Of a stretch of DNA of 64,000 bases, positions 50,269 through 58,433 are shown piece by piece. The DNA lies in assembly GCA_964599775.1 (NCBI GenBank), contig CAZRGZ010000005.1, positions 1 to 64,000 of the forward strand. Reading direction: 5' to 3'. The stretch comes from CAZRGZ01 sp964599775 (GTDB lineage: Bacteria; Patescibacteriota; Saccharimonadia; Saccharimonadales; Saccharimonadaceae). Position 1 is the stretch's first letter, and the number at the start of each line of letters is the position of its first letter. The translations under genes were made by a program, and so were the position numbers. The notes beneath the pieces are model-generated. The model saw nothing but the letters and a program-made list of their open reading frames with translations. It made no database searches and had not been told where the DNA came from.

Positions 50269-51882
50269 GTGGCGCATAAATCAGAATGGGCAAAATATTC
50301 GGCATTATACCAAATATATCCGCTAAGCTTTAAAGACAGTAATGATGATGGAGTCGGTGACTTAAGGGGGATTGTCGAGAAGCTTGACTACTTGAAAGGT
50401 GAGGTGGACTCTTTGGGAGTGGATGCCATCTGGATTTCACCATTTTTCAAATCACCCATGGCGGACTTTGGCTATGATGTTAGTGATTATTACTCGATTG
50501 ACCCTGTGTTCGGCACAATGGGGGATTTTCATAAACTTATAAAAAAAGCGAACAAACTTGGTATTCGGGTAATGCTTGATTTTGTACTAAATCATACCTC
50601 TGATAGGCATCCTTGGTTTGAGGAGTCACGTATCTCACGTGATAGCCCCAAACGTGATTGGTACATCTGGCGCGACCCAAAAGCGGATGGTTCGCCGCCG
50701 AACAACTGGTTGAGTGCGTTTGACGGTTCAGCTTGGGAATACGATGCTTCTAGTGAACAGTATTATTTGCACTCATTTTTGAAAGAACAGCCCGACCTTA
50801 ACTGGGCGAATCCTGAAGTACGCGAAGCAATGAAAGAAGTAATGCGTTTTTGGTTTGAAAAAGGTGTGAGTGGCTTTCGAATCGATGCCGTCAACTGGAT
50901 TGCGAAAGACCGGCAATTCCGCGATGATCCACCCAACCCCAGGTACGATCCAAATACCGAAGCCCCATATGAGTCGCTACAGCACATTTACAGCCGCCGC
51001 AGGCCAAGAGTTTTTACCTACTTGAAAGAAATAGCCGCTGTAGCCAAAGAATATGACCGCTCGCTGCTTATCACTGAAGCTTATCCAGAGCGCGACAAAA
51101 AACCGCACAATTATAGCGACTATATTGATTTTTATCGGCAAGTTGATGCAAGCGTACTGGTGCCATTCAACTTCGAGCCAATTCGTTTACCTTGGCATGC
51201 CAATACTTTTAAGAAAACTTTCGACGCATACCAAGCGCAAATACGCGACCACGAAATGCCTATTTACGCCTTTTCAAACCACGATTCCGCCCGTATTGTG
51301 GCACGTTTCGGGCCAAAAGCGGCGCGGGCTGTGGCAGTATTGCAATTTATGCTGCCAGGATTGCCACTGATGTACTATGGGGACGAGCTTGGCCTCGATA
51401 ATGTGCCAATTCCCCCTAAACAGCATCGTGATCCGCTGGCATGGGTGGTGGGCGACAAGTACCACCGCGAAAGCCGTGACCCGGAACGTACGCCTATGCC
51501 CTGGACATCGGCGGCCCAAGCAGGCTTTTCGCTAGCCAAAACGTGGTTGCCAGTTGGCCAGAAGAATCGGCGCCGAAATGTGGCCGAGCAGCAGCGTGAC
51601 CCACATTCGATGCTGCGACTATATCGCCAATTGCTCGTGCTACGCCGCGACTCTAAAACGCTCCAAGAAGGAAAGTACGTAGCGGTAGACGCCACCAATG
51701 ACGAAGTATATGCTTTCATACGTGAGCACGAAGGTGAGCGTATTGGAGTAGCGATTAACTTTTCCAAAAAACGCCGCTACGAACTGCCATTTATGGGCGA
51801 AACCGTCCTCTCGACACACCAATTATCCAAACCTTCGCCCAAGCTACTCCCTTGCGAGGCACGAATCATCAAACTACCTTGA
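50269..51882 (+). CDS. GH13 alpha-glucosidase (oligo-1,6-glucosidase/trehalose-hydrolase type)
   Basis: A 537-residue glycoside hydrolase, cytoplasmic (no signal peptide). The four conserved regions are DFVLNHTS, GFRIDAVNW (nucleophile Asp), LLITEAYPE (acid Glu) and FSNHDSARI (third Asp), on a TIM barrel starting YQIYPLSFKDSNDDGVGDL. The variable region is closest in style to alpha-glucosidases that cut short alpha-glucans or trehalose. It starts with GTG at 50269, 6 bases after the glycosyltransferase, with AATAAGAAGT upstream. Confidence 0.92.
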   Translation: MAHKSEWAKYSALYQIYPLSFKDSNDDGVGDLRGIVEKLDYLKGEVDSLGVDAIWISPFFKSPMADFGYDVSDYYSIDPVFGTMGDFHKLIKKANKLGIRVMLDFVLNHTSDRHPWFEESRISRDSPKRDWYIWRDPKADGSPPNNWLSAFDGSAWEYDASSEQYYLHSFLKEQPDLNWANPEVREAMKEVMRFWFEKGVSGFRIDAVNWIAKDRQFRDDPPNPRYDPNTEAPYESLQHIYSRRRPRVFTYLKEIAAVAKEYDRSLLITEAYPERDKKPHNYSDYIDFYRQVDASVLVPFNFEPIRLPWHANTFKKTFDAYQAQIRDHEMPIYAFSNHDSARIVARFGPKAARAVAVLQFMLPGLPLMYYGDELGLDNVPIPPKQHRDPLAWVVGDKYHRESRDPERTPMPWTSAAQAGFSLAKTWLPVGQKNRRRNVAEQQRDPHSMLRLYRQLLVLRRDSKTLQEGKYVAVDATNDEVYAFIREHEGERIGVAINFSKKRRYELPFMGETVLSTHQLSKPSPKLLPCEARIIKLP

Positions 51883-51906
51883 CGTCACGACCCATTGTAG
51901 GGCATA

Positions 51907-52356
51907 ATGCAGAAAGTTATGAATAAGTACGAAACAGTGGCAATGGGGGTTGTTTATCGGCGCCAAGCTGAGGGGCTTGAGTTCCTCATCCTGCGCCGAG
52001 TCCCGAACGATGGCGGTTTTTGGCAGCCAATTACCGGTGCGATTGAAGTACAAGAAACAGCCCGTGAAGCCATGCTTCGCGAGGTGGCTGAAGAGACGGG
52101 CCTACGAGAGCACATACATGTGAGTGAGGTAGAAGTACATCGCCAAGAATGGGGTGATGAAATTATAGCTGGCGAGGATGTAGTTTTTGCTGTAGAAGTC
52201 GCGCCAGAAAGTCCCGTTGCTTTAAACGAAAATGAGCACGATGCACATGAATGGCTGCCGCTTGAACAGGCAGTTGCCCGGGTGAAATATGACGGCAATA
52301 AGATCTCGCTACAAAAAGTGCACGATTACGCGCTAGGTCGGGGAGCGCAAGGGTAA
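51907..52356 (+). CDS. Nudix hydrolase (dATP pyrophosphohydrolase-like)
   Basis: A 149-residue protein with a complete Nudix box, GAIEVQETAREAMLREVAEE followed by TGL, near residues 43-65. The pattern with GGFWQPITGAIE is like NudB, which removes pyrophosphate from dihydroneopterin triphosphate or dATP; the true substrate is unknown. The start may be the ATG at 51907 or the one at 51919. It ends 3 bases before radC. Confidence 0.9.
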   Translation: MQKVMNKYETVAMGVVYRRQAEGLEFLILRRVPNDGGFWQPITGAIEVQETAREAMLREVAEETGLREHIHVSEVEVHRQEWGDEIIAGEDVVFAVEVAPESPVALNENEHDAHEWLPLEQAVARVKYDGNKISLQKVHDYALGRGAQG

Positions 52357-52359
52357 TTT

Positions 52360-53049
52360 ATGAAAAAAATAGCGGCACTCAATAAACACGATCGGCCTCG
52401 TGAAAAATTGCAAGCAAAAGGGGCACGGGCATTATCGGATTTTGAGCTTTTGCAAGCTTTAATTGGGAGTGGCAACAAGCAGGCCGATGTTTCCACAATC
52501 GCTCGGTCGGCCCAAAAACTACTCGAAAAATATGGCACCGATATAAGTTACGACCAACTATCGGCAGTGACGGGTCTAGGCGCCGCCAAAGTAACCGAGC
52601 TTTTAGCTGCCTTTGAGCTATCGCGCCGCCATTTGATTAAAGATGAACAACCGATTATAGATTCGCCCGAAAAGGCAATCGAACAGGTGAAAGAGATCAT
52701 CCCCAAAAAGCAAGAACATTTTATGTGCCTTACCTTGGATGGCGCTGCACGGGTCATAGCCAAACGACTGATCAGTATTGGCACCATAGAAAGCACCTTG
52801 GCCCACCCGCGTGAAGTCTTTGCCGATGCGATTGCCGACCGCGCGGCGAGTATTATTGTTCTTCACAATCACCCTGGCGGAACGCTCAAGCCAAGCAAAC
52901 AAGACCTAGAAATAACGTATCGGTTGAAGGAGACGGGCAAAATAATTGGGATTGAGCTCATCGATCATTTGATCATAACCAAAGATGACTACCTAAGTAT
53001 AGGGGTCAGCATAGAGCAAATCGAAGATTTAAAAAATGCCGCCCTGTAA
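52360..53049 (+). CDS. radC: RadC family JAB/MPN protein
   Basis: A 229-residue protein with an N-terminal helix-hairpin-helix part (TGLGAAKVTELLAAFELSRR) and a JAMM domain with HNHPGGTLKPSKQD (HxHx7SxxD, residues about 168-181) that should bind zinc. The family was once linked to DNA repair, but its activity is unproven. It belongs to a unit with the Nudix gene, and its stop lies within a terminator hairpin. Confidence 0.93.
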   Translation: MKKIAALNKHDRPREKLQAKGARALSDFELLQALIGSGNKQADVSTIARSAQKLLEKYGTDISYDQLSAVTGLGAAKVTELLAAFELSRRHLIKDEQPIIDSPEKAIEQVKEIIPKKQEHFMCLTLDGAARVIAKRLISIGTIESTLAHPREVFADAIADRAASIIVLHNHPGGTLKPSKQDLEITYRLKETGKIIGIELIDHLIITKDDYLSIGVSIEQIEDLKNAAL

Positions 53050-53067
53050 AATAGTGCGGCATTTAAA
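53033..53067 (-). terminator. bidirectional terminator between radC and hsp20
   Basis: AAATGCCGC and GCGGCATTT form a 9-bp stem with a 13-base loop that includes the radC stop. On the minus strand a T-run follows, ending hsp20; the plus-strand T-run is short. Confidence 0.72.
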
Positions 53068-53083
53068 ATAGGGGAGAAGAAAC

Positions 53084-53584
53084 TTATTTCTTCTTAGAGT
53101 CCTTTTTCTCTGATTTCGTAGCCTTTTTAGTTGGTTCAGACTTTTTGCTTGTGCCCGAAGTTTTCTTAACGCTAATTTTCTTTGGCTTTGGCGTTTCTTT
53201 AATCGGTACGACTACCTTTAATACGCCATCTTCAAAGTGGGCTTCAACAGCTTCGGCGTCAGCACGTTCTGGCAAACGCACAGTACGGTAAAAGCTATTG
53301 CTACTTTCGCGTACGAAGTACTTTTTCTTCTCTTTGTCTTCTTCTTTCTCAGTTTTTTCAGCTTGAATCACTAATGTACCATCTTCGATATGAACATCGA
53401 TATCTTCCTCTGCAAAATTAGGCAGATGAGCTTCAACTATCAGCTCGCTGTCGTCTTTTTGCATATAGACATCTGTGGTTGGCATAGTCATGCCTTTGCT
53501 GCCAGCTGGCCAGTCGTCATTCATAAGTTGTTTTTGCAAAGCGTAAAGCTCGGCAAATGGGTCAAAACGTACCATTTTTGTCAT
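53084..53584 (-). CDS. Hsp20/alpha-crystallin small heat shock protein
   Basis: A 166-residue chaperone. RFDPFAELYALQKQL resembles small Hsp N-termini, and the alpha-crystallin domain spans about residues 35-125 with DIDVHIEDGTLVIQAEK and FEDGVLKVVVPI (the GVLxVxxP motif). A Lys-rich tail of about 30 residues follows (KKATKSEKKDSKKK). It has its own promoter and a GCACAC inverted repeat in the leader, which may mediate heat control. Confidence 0.93.
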   Translation of the reverse strand: MTKMVRFDPFAELYALQKQLMNDDWPAGSKGMTMPTTDVYMQKDDSELIVEAHLPNFAEEDIDVHIEDGTLVIQAEKTEKEEDKEKKKYFVRESSNSFYRTVRLPERADAEAVEAHFEDGVLKVVVPIKETPKPKKISVKKTSGTSKKSEPTKKATKSEKKDSKKK

Positions 53585-53616
53585 TTTGAAACCGCCTTTC
53601 CTTTTTATTTTTTATG

Positions 53617-53634
53617 GCACACAACCACGTGTGC
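53617..53634 (-). promoter_or_regulatory. inverted repeat in the hsp20 leader
   Basis: GCACAC, six bases, GTGTGC: a perfect 18-base inverted repeat just after the expected transcription start and before the ribosome binding site (AAAAAGGAAAGG). It differs from the CIRCE element. A repressor operator or an RNA hairpin is possible. Confidence 0.5.
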
Positions 53635-53644
53635 TTACAATGCT

Positions 53645-53673
53645 ATGTTACTATATTATGGTGCTTATGTCAA
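53645..53673 (-). promoter_or_regulatory. promoter of hsp20
   Basis: On the minus strand: consensus TTGACA (53673-53668), 17 bases, TAACAT (53650-53645). It lies just downstream of the ROK gene stop. Confidence 0.7.
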
Positions 53674-53690
53674 TATTTCCGAAATGAGTT

Positions 53691-54608
53691 TTATAGCGTT
53701 ATCCGTGCAAAATGGTATTTCATTAGCCCTTCGGCGCCGTGCATTTCAAAGGTTTGGGCGAGGTCGTGGGGTACGGCAACCATTTCAGGCACTGCTAAAC
53801 GGTGTACGGCATTGGCTGAAGTTTCGTACTGCTGTAAATACGCTTCCAGATGCGGGCGGTAGTACTCGTAATAGTTCGAGCCTACGCCACCACAGGCAAC
53901 TACTAAATCAGCGCCAGCGATGAGCGATGCCATCATAATCAGCTGGCCCACATAGTGGCCGACTTCTTTCCAGGCCTCGTGATCGGCCGGGAAATCGCGC
54001 GGGTTTATGCCATAGCGGCGTTCGAGAGCGGGCCCAGAAATAGTACGTTCGAATGTTTCACTTGCACTGTGCGGTAAAGGTACATGGCCAATTTCGAATA
54101 AACTTTCGCTGGGCCGGAATACGCGGGAATCTTTCACCCGCCGTACCACCGCGCCGCCTACGCCAGTACCAATAATAAACGAAGCAATGGTGTAGTGCTT
54201 CTCGCCATTGTTGCCATACACTTCAGCAGCGGCATAGGCAGCCAAGATACCATCGTTGACAGCCATAAGGGTGAAGCCTTTGGCAAAAACGTCGGCGATT
54301 TTTGGCTGAGCCTTCTCGAGCTCTTCTTCTAATGTGTACGACTGGTCGGCAAGCCCGGGCAGGTTAGAAAGCGGGCCAATAATGTACTTACCTTCGCGCA
54401 TAACCGCCGGGCCAGGTAGGCCGATGACCGCCCAGCGCGCACCTTGGCGGTGACCTTCTATAATTTGTTCAGCAATCCAGTGAAAGAACTCTTGCGCTTC
54501 ACGAGGCGTGGGCCGCGCATGAAACCCTTCAATTTTACCCTCATCACACAATGCAACACGTGCATTGGTGCCACCAATCCCCAAGCACATACCTTTGGCA
54601 ATTTTCAT
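53691..54608 (-). CDS. ROK-family glucokinase-like protein
   Basis: A 305-residue kinase. MCLGIGGTNARVAL is phosphate-1, VNDGILAAYAAAEVYG and IIGTGVGGAVV follow, FEIGHVPLPHS is the ROK ExGH catalytic region, and VVACGGVGSN the adenosine motif. No zinc cluster is seen. It may feed glucose from the GH13 enzyme into metabolism (inferred). The ATG at 54608 is supported by AAAGGG; a perfect TATAAT touches it, so ATG at 54590 is an alternative. Longer frames to 54635 are less likely. Confidence 0.85.
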   Translation of the reverse strand: MKIAKGMCLGIGGTNARVALCDEGKIEGFHARPTPREAQEFFHWIAEQIIEGHRQGARWAVIGLPGPAVMREGKYIIGPLSNLPGLADQSYTLEEELEKAQPKIADVFAKGFTLMAVNDGILAAYAAAEVYGNNGEKHYTIASFIIGTGVGGAVVRRVKDSRVFRPSESLFEIGHVPLPHSASETFERTISGPALERRYGINPRDFPADHEAWKEVGHYVGQLIMMASLIAGADLVVACGGVGSNYYEYYRPHLEAYLQQYETSANAVHRLAVPEMVAVPHDLAQTFEMHGAEGLMKYHFARITL

Positions 54609-54666
54609 ATTATACATACCCTTTAAGCATGCCAAGGATAGGGGAGAGAGTCAAGTTTGCTAGGTT

Positions 54667-54707
54667 GTAAAAAGAAAAGCAGCCTGACGTCCGGTTACGC
54701 CAGGCTT
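54667..54707 (-). terminator. terminator of the second GC-rich gene
   Basis: On the minus strand GCCTGGCGT and ACGTCAGGC pair (one G-U) with loop AACCGG, followed by TGCTTTTCTTTTT. Confidence 0.82.
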
Positions 54708-54768
54708 GGTTGTGCTTCCTAGGGGCAGCCCTGTTATTTACCGGTCAGGGCACTGTTGGTGGGGTGGG

Positions 54769-55032
54769 CTACTGACTGCCGCGCTTGCGGCGGTTCTGGT
54801 AGGCCTCGATTCCCAGGCCGACGATGCCTTCGCCGGCTTCCCGGATGCCCTTGCGCTTGACGCGCCGCGAGTTCTCGGGGTTGGTGCCGTCCCGCTCGTC
54901 GAGCCGCTCGGTGATCGCCCCCGCGGCGGCGATCACGCTGCCCTCGAGCGTCTTGCCGAGTGGCGTCTTGCGGAAGACCTGGTAGGTCTTGACCGCTGCC
55001 GCCGCACCGACGACGATGGCAGGGAGTGCCAT
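54769..55032 (-). CDS. GC-rich small protein, unknown function
   Basis: An 87-residue protein: an Ala/Val-rich N-terminus (MALPAIVVGAAAAVKTYQVF), which may be a weak membrane helix, then a charged, Arg-rich half. I do not recognise it. The start at 55032 is chosen because AGGAGG lies 7 bases upstream; the longer frame to 55089 is AT-rich and unlikely. GC-rich codons contrast with the AT-rich leader and neighbours, just as for the gene at 38107. It has its own terminator. The plus-strand frame across it has no ribosome binding site. Confidence 0.65.
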   Translation of the reverse strand: MALPAIVVGAAAAVKTYQVFRKTPLGKTLEGSVIAAAGAITERLDERDGTNPENSRRVKRKGIREAGEGIVGLGIEAYQNRRKRGSQ

Positions 55033-55098
55033 CATGCCTCCTCCTGTAGACAACGAAGTAATAATATCATCAAATAGTAAAAGATTCAAACAAAGACA

Positions 55099-55599
55099 TT
55101 ATCGCGACTGGAATTCACCTGTACGCAAGAAAGCCTTGTATGCGTTTAATCCTTCTTCTATAGATGGGTGAAGCATTGCCGGATCAATTTCATCAAGCTG
55201 GAAAAACTGGAGTTCTTCAACCTCTTCGGCATCTACAGGTTCGTCAAGTTGTTGCCATTTTCGGATGATGAAAAGTTGGGCAAAACCCTGGACTTTATCG
55301 CCATTTGGGTATTCTACCCGCATCTTTTTTGGGTCAGACAATGTGGCGAAGGGAATAAGATCGGCTTCGTTGGCCTGAATCGCTGCCTCTTCCCGCAGTT
55401 CTGTGATAGCAGTCGAGCGAAAGCTATCGCCCTCTTCGGCATAGCCGCCAATGATCCCCCAAAGGCCCGAACTTTTGCGCTTCATCAACAAAATCGCCCT
55501 GTCTTCCCGCTCCACGATAACAGAAGCTACCGGCAGCAGTAGCAAACCGTGACCGTACTTTTGGCGGACTTTCCAGGCGTGTGATCCTTTAAATGGCAT
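55099..55599 (-). CDS. Nudix hydrolase
   Basis: A 166-residue protein with the Nudix box GGYAEEGDSFRSTAITELRE followed by EAAI, near residues 51-74, preceded by RAILLMKRKSSGLWGIIGG. The pattern suggests a NUDIX enzyme on nucleotides or ADP-ribose derivatives, with no clear subfamily. The N-terminus MPFKGSHAWKVRQKYGHGLL is conserved in similar proteins. It is the third Nudix-type gene in the window, after those at 41.2 and 51.9 kb. Confidence 0.88.
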   Translation of the reverse strand: MPFKGSHAWKVRQKYGHGLLLLPVASVIVEREDRAILLMKRKSSGLWGIIGGYAEEGDSFRSTAITELREEAAIQANEADLIPFATLSDPKKMRVEYPNGDKVQGFAQLFIIRKWQQLDEPVDAEEVEELQFFQLDEIDPAMLHPSIEEGLNAYKAFLRTGEFQSR

Positions 55600-55647
55600 A
55601 GTGGTAATATTGTAGCTTACTGTGAATGAAAACTGAAGTAAGAACAG

Positions 55648-56070
55648 CTAATCTATCTTTTGCAGCGGCTTACCAGGCACCTTTTGCCATTTAATATGGT
55701 TTTTGGTATCGGTAAAGGTAAAGTCGGCAATTTGCATTTCTTGAACAGGTTTTTTAGGGTGCAGCGTAGTGGTTCCAGGCGCGATAGTGTGGCGCTCGAT
55801 AGTCTCGCCGTGTGCTAGCTCGATAGTGATGTTATGCACTGGATGCGATGAGCTATTCGAAACAACAACACTCTTTCCATCCACCCACGCGCTAATGTCT
55901 TTGGCCTGCTCACGCTCGGCAGTAGTAACCTCGTGCGCTTCACGTTTCTTGCGTGCATGCCGCTCGGTATGAATCTGCTTAAAACCCACAATAAACGCAC
56001 CCAAGGTACCGATTGCCGAAACCCAGGTCGCTATATCACCGAGGATCGTCGTGTCTATATCTGTGAACAT
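55648..56070 (-). CDS. membrane-anchored protein of unknown function
   Basis: A 140-residue protein. Residues about 10-30 (ILGDIATWVSAIGTLGAFIV) form one transmembrane helix, followed by a basic, coiled region (HTERHARKKREAHE) and a C-terminal beta-rich domain of about 80 residues with VVVSNSSSHPVHNITIEL, like a small immunoglobulin-like fold. No function is recognised. It diverges from the frameshifted membrane gene at 56113. Confidence 0.65.
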   Translation of the reverse strand: MFTDIDTTILGDIATWVSAIGTLGAFIVGFKQIHTERHARKKREAHEVTTAEREQAKDISAWVDGKSVVVSNSSSHPVHNITIELAHGETIERHTIAPGTTTLHPKKPVQEMQIADFTFTDTKNHIKWQKVPGKPLQKID

Positions 56071-56112
56071 ATGAACATAATAGCATGAGCGTTATATTTA
56101 GAGAAGGAGGTC

Positions 56113-56702
56113 TTGACAATAGAGGTAAGTAAAGTTACTAATAATGAGATGACCGACAAAGAACATCTCAGCCAGGCACAGGAAAAAGATAAGATAGCTA
56201 AAGTGGCACGTGAAGCAGGCCGTAATTTAAGATCTTCTAAAGTGGCTATGCATGAAAGGGTGGCGCTATTCTCGGCTGGAACTTTGTCATTGATGTTTAC
56301 CTTTGTTGGGGTGGCACTAGGCTTGCAGGGAAAACTCCTTGCCACTAGTGGTACTTGGCAGTGTTTTTAACTGCAATGGGGCTCTTTCTTTGTAGCATGA
56401 TCACTGGTATAGTGGTTCGAACTATAGTTGCGTCTATATATCTCTATGGCACCCTGCATAGCTTGTATTATTATGAGGAAAAACTTGAATGGCTACAGGT
56501 TCATAAAAAAGAGAAGAATGCATCCGTCGGCAAAATAGAGATGTTTATAAAAGATCAGAAATGGTCTATAAAAAAGTTTAAATTCTATAATTTTATGAAG
56601 AATGTCTTAGTATTTACGAACTTTATCTCATTTCTGACAGGATTTATACTACTAGCAGTGTTCATTCATAAACTAATAATGAACAACCTGCTAAGCGCGT
56701 GA
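56113..56702 (+). pseudogene. frameshifted membrane protein gene, unknown
   Basis: Two frames overlap at 56355-56370. The first (from about 56113, TTG; or ATG 56149) gives a charged N-terminus and one helix (VALFSAGTLSLMFTFVGVAL). The second continues with AVFLTAMGLFLCSMITGIVV and a further helix near the end. Neither frame has a proper end or start at the junction, and the second has no ribosome binding site, so a single gene with a one-base shift near 56357 is the likeliest reading. AAGGAGG at 56104-56110 is the start region. The function is unknown. Confidence 0.6.
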
Positions 56703-56758
56703 AACGTGCATGAATGCATAGCTATTTTAACCATTTCACAGTATAATATGCCTAAATC

Positions 56759-56914
56759 ATGGCAAATATATCCTGGAACGAGATTCAAAACCGAGCGGCC
56801 GAGTTTGCGAGCAAATGGACGGGCGAGACGTACGAAAAAGGCGAGAGCCAGAGCTTTTGGAGCGACTTTTTAACGGTTTTCGATGTAGATCGCAAGCGAA
56901 GAAGTAATGCGTGA
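56759..56914 (+). pseudogene. N-terminal stub of a Type IIL (MmeI-like) restriction-methylation gene
   Basis: A 51-codon frame, MANISWNEIQNRAAEFASKW and, further on, SFWSDFLTVFDVDRKRRSNA, matches the N-terminus of MmeI-like DNA methyltransferase/restriction enzymes (WNEIRxRAxxFAxxW with FWxDFFxVFGVxRxR). It then stops at TGA, with no methyltransferase motifs in the next kilobase. Its promoter TATAAT (56742-56747) is intact. It is a remnant of a deleted R-M gene; the next gene overlaps its end. Confidence 0.75.
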
Positions 56915-57734
56915 TATAAATTCAGTTCGCTACTCGGCAACTCCGGAATTTAGAACACATCTAAACTATGTAAAATATCTAAATCGTGTAACTAGAGGAA
57001 TGGCGCTCGAAGTGGCGATAGATGCCAAAGGGCGGCTTAATAAAGCACCGGAACTTAGGAAGTATTCTAAACTATCCCAGCTTACGGGTGGAAGTATCGA
57101 GAATGACTTTAAGCTAAGTGAAAAAAGTTATGAATTCGCAAGAATAGTCGCACCTTGGTTCCCGCCAAAATGCTATTATAGGGTGTATTATTTGGAATCC
57201 ATCTTACTTTATTTAATAAATGGTAATACAATAGGTTTTAATGCGGCAGGTGGACACAGAGGTGTGCGAGAAAATATGAACAGACATTTCAAATCGGGTG
57301 CACTCAAGATCCAGTGCGAGGCGAATATACCTGAAGTGATGAGCATCCTAGAATGTCTTAATTTCTCTGCAGAACAGAACGAAACTATATTGTTCAACTA
57401 CTGGAAAAGTAGCAAATGCGCCAGTTCGATTATGAAGAAGATTGCAAATTATACTTTAGACGACTGGGCTAGAACAAAAGGATATAGTGACTTTCGACGA
57501 ACGAATCGTAGGATTGATAGGGGGCATTATTTAAATAAAACTGATATTTCTTTGTTTGATTATTTCTATCGAATGCGCATAAAAGCGAACTATAAAGATG
57601 TAGATTTTTTGAATTTGGGATATGCTACGGATAAGGATATTTATCAATACATTCTATACTATTATAATTTTTATAAAAATTACAGTAATTCGTTAGTTGG
57701 AATAATTAACATGTTAGCCCATCGAATTAGTTAA
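56907..57734 (+). CDS. unknown AT-rich gene behind the R-M stub
   Basis: A 275-residue soluble protein rich in Tyr, Asn, Lys and Arg, with no membrane segment and no motif that I recognise. Codon use is more AT-rich than in the core genes, which suggests transfer. The ATG overlaps the last codons of the R-M stub, so it may have been part of an R-M or defence locus. A PIN-like gene follows after 30 bases. A structure-based search is needed for any function. Confidence 0.6.
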   Translation: MRDINSVRYSATPEFRTHLNYVKYLNRVTRGMALEVAIDAKGRLNKAPELRKYSKLSQLTGGSIENDFKLSEKSYEFARIVAPWFPPKCYYRVYYLESILLYLINGNTIGFNAAGGHRGVRENMNRHFKSGALKIQCEANIPEVMSILECLNFSAEQNETILFNYWKSSKCASSIMKKIANYTLDDWARTKGYSDFRRTNRRIDRGHYLNKTDISLFDYFYRMRIKANYKDVDFLNLGYATDKDIYQYILYYYNFYKNYSNSLVGIINMLAHRIS

Positions 57735-57764
57735 CCTATCTATTTTGATTTAGAGCCCAGAGGA

Positions 57765-58205
57765 ATGATAGATTTTATGAAAATATATATCGATCAAGGC
57801 GTGAGTCAAAAGGCTATAAGACAACTCAAGAAAAAGTACAACTTTAGTATCGTGACAGGGCATATGAATGAGCAGAGAATACGCAGTGCAACCGATGTTC
57901 CGCAGCCATTTAGGCTTGACTCATCACTACTGTGCAGTGGTGATTTTCTTGCAGGAAGCGAATTTTATGATCTAGAAAGAGTCATTGGCAAAAGCAATCG
58001 AAATGACATAGATCATCTATATACGGCTTACCGAGAAAAATGTGATTGCTTTATCACAGCTAACCCAAGAGACTTTATCCGCCTTAGACGCAATGATGCT
58101 ACATCGATTGAGAAACGCGAGAAACTAGAGGATATTTTAAAAGATATAAAAATTATGGAGCTTGACGAGTTTATTCGTTACTGCGAAAAGACTGATAAAA
58201 AATAG
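57765..58205 (+). CDS. PIN-like domain protein
   Basis: A 146-residue protein with features of a PIN nuclease: an acidic residue in the first strand (MKIYIDQGV), a second acidic cluster (SEFYDLERVIG), and NDIDHLYTAYREKCDCFITA, then NPRDFI, near residues 87-113, like the xxD...TxxxDF end of PIN folds. The start may be ATG 57765 or 57777; AGAGGA lies before both. No antitoxin-like gene directly precedes it, so its toxin role is uncertain. The gene at 58263 follows. Confidence 0.6.
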   Translation: MIDFMKIYIDQGVSQKAIRQLKKKYNFSIVTGHMNEQRIRSATDVPQPFRLDSSLLCSGDFLAGSEFYDLERVIGKSNRNDIDHLYTAYREKCDCFITANPRDFIRLRRNDATSIEKREKLEDILKDIKIMELDEFIRYCEKTDKK

Positions 58206-58262
58206 ACGTCGGAATTGTAGAAAATCTATGCTAAACTAGTAACATAGGACGGAGGGTGCGAT

Positions 58263-58433
58263 ATGACGAATACAAAGTTAATCAAACTCGAAAAAGAAAT
58301 AGAAAAAAAGATTGAAATTCCAAAAACAAAGAAGACGAACAGGAAGTTTGTAGTGGACGTTGCTGGACTAAAGAAGCTTGCGCGACGTATTAATGAATAC
58401 GAAGAACAAGCCAATGTTGCTGCTCAGCACTGA
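58263..58433 (+). CDS. small probable antitoxin (56 residues)
   Basis: A short charged protein, MTNTKLIKLEKEIEKKIEIP then KTNRKFVVDVAGLKKLARRI, rich in Lys and Glu. ACGGAGGGTGCGAT lies before the ATG. It overlaps the following PIN-domain gene by 20 bases in a different frame, the layout of type II toxin-antitoxin pairs with the antitoxin first. No known antitoxin DNA-binding fold is clear to me. Confidence 0.6.
   Translation: MTNTKLIKLEKEIEKKIEIPKTKKTNRKFVVDVAGLKKLARRINEYEEQANVAAQH

Noticed and set aside
54706..55077. A 123-residue plus-strand frame in the GC-rich island
   Set aside because: GC-rich DNA opens frames by chance; the minus-strand gene has AGGAGG, a sensible protein and its own terminator.
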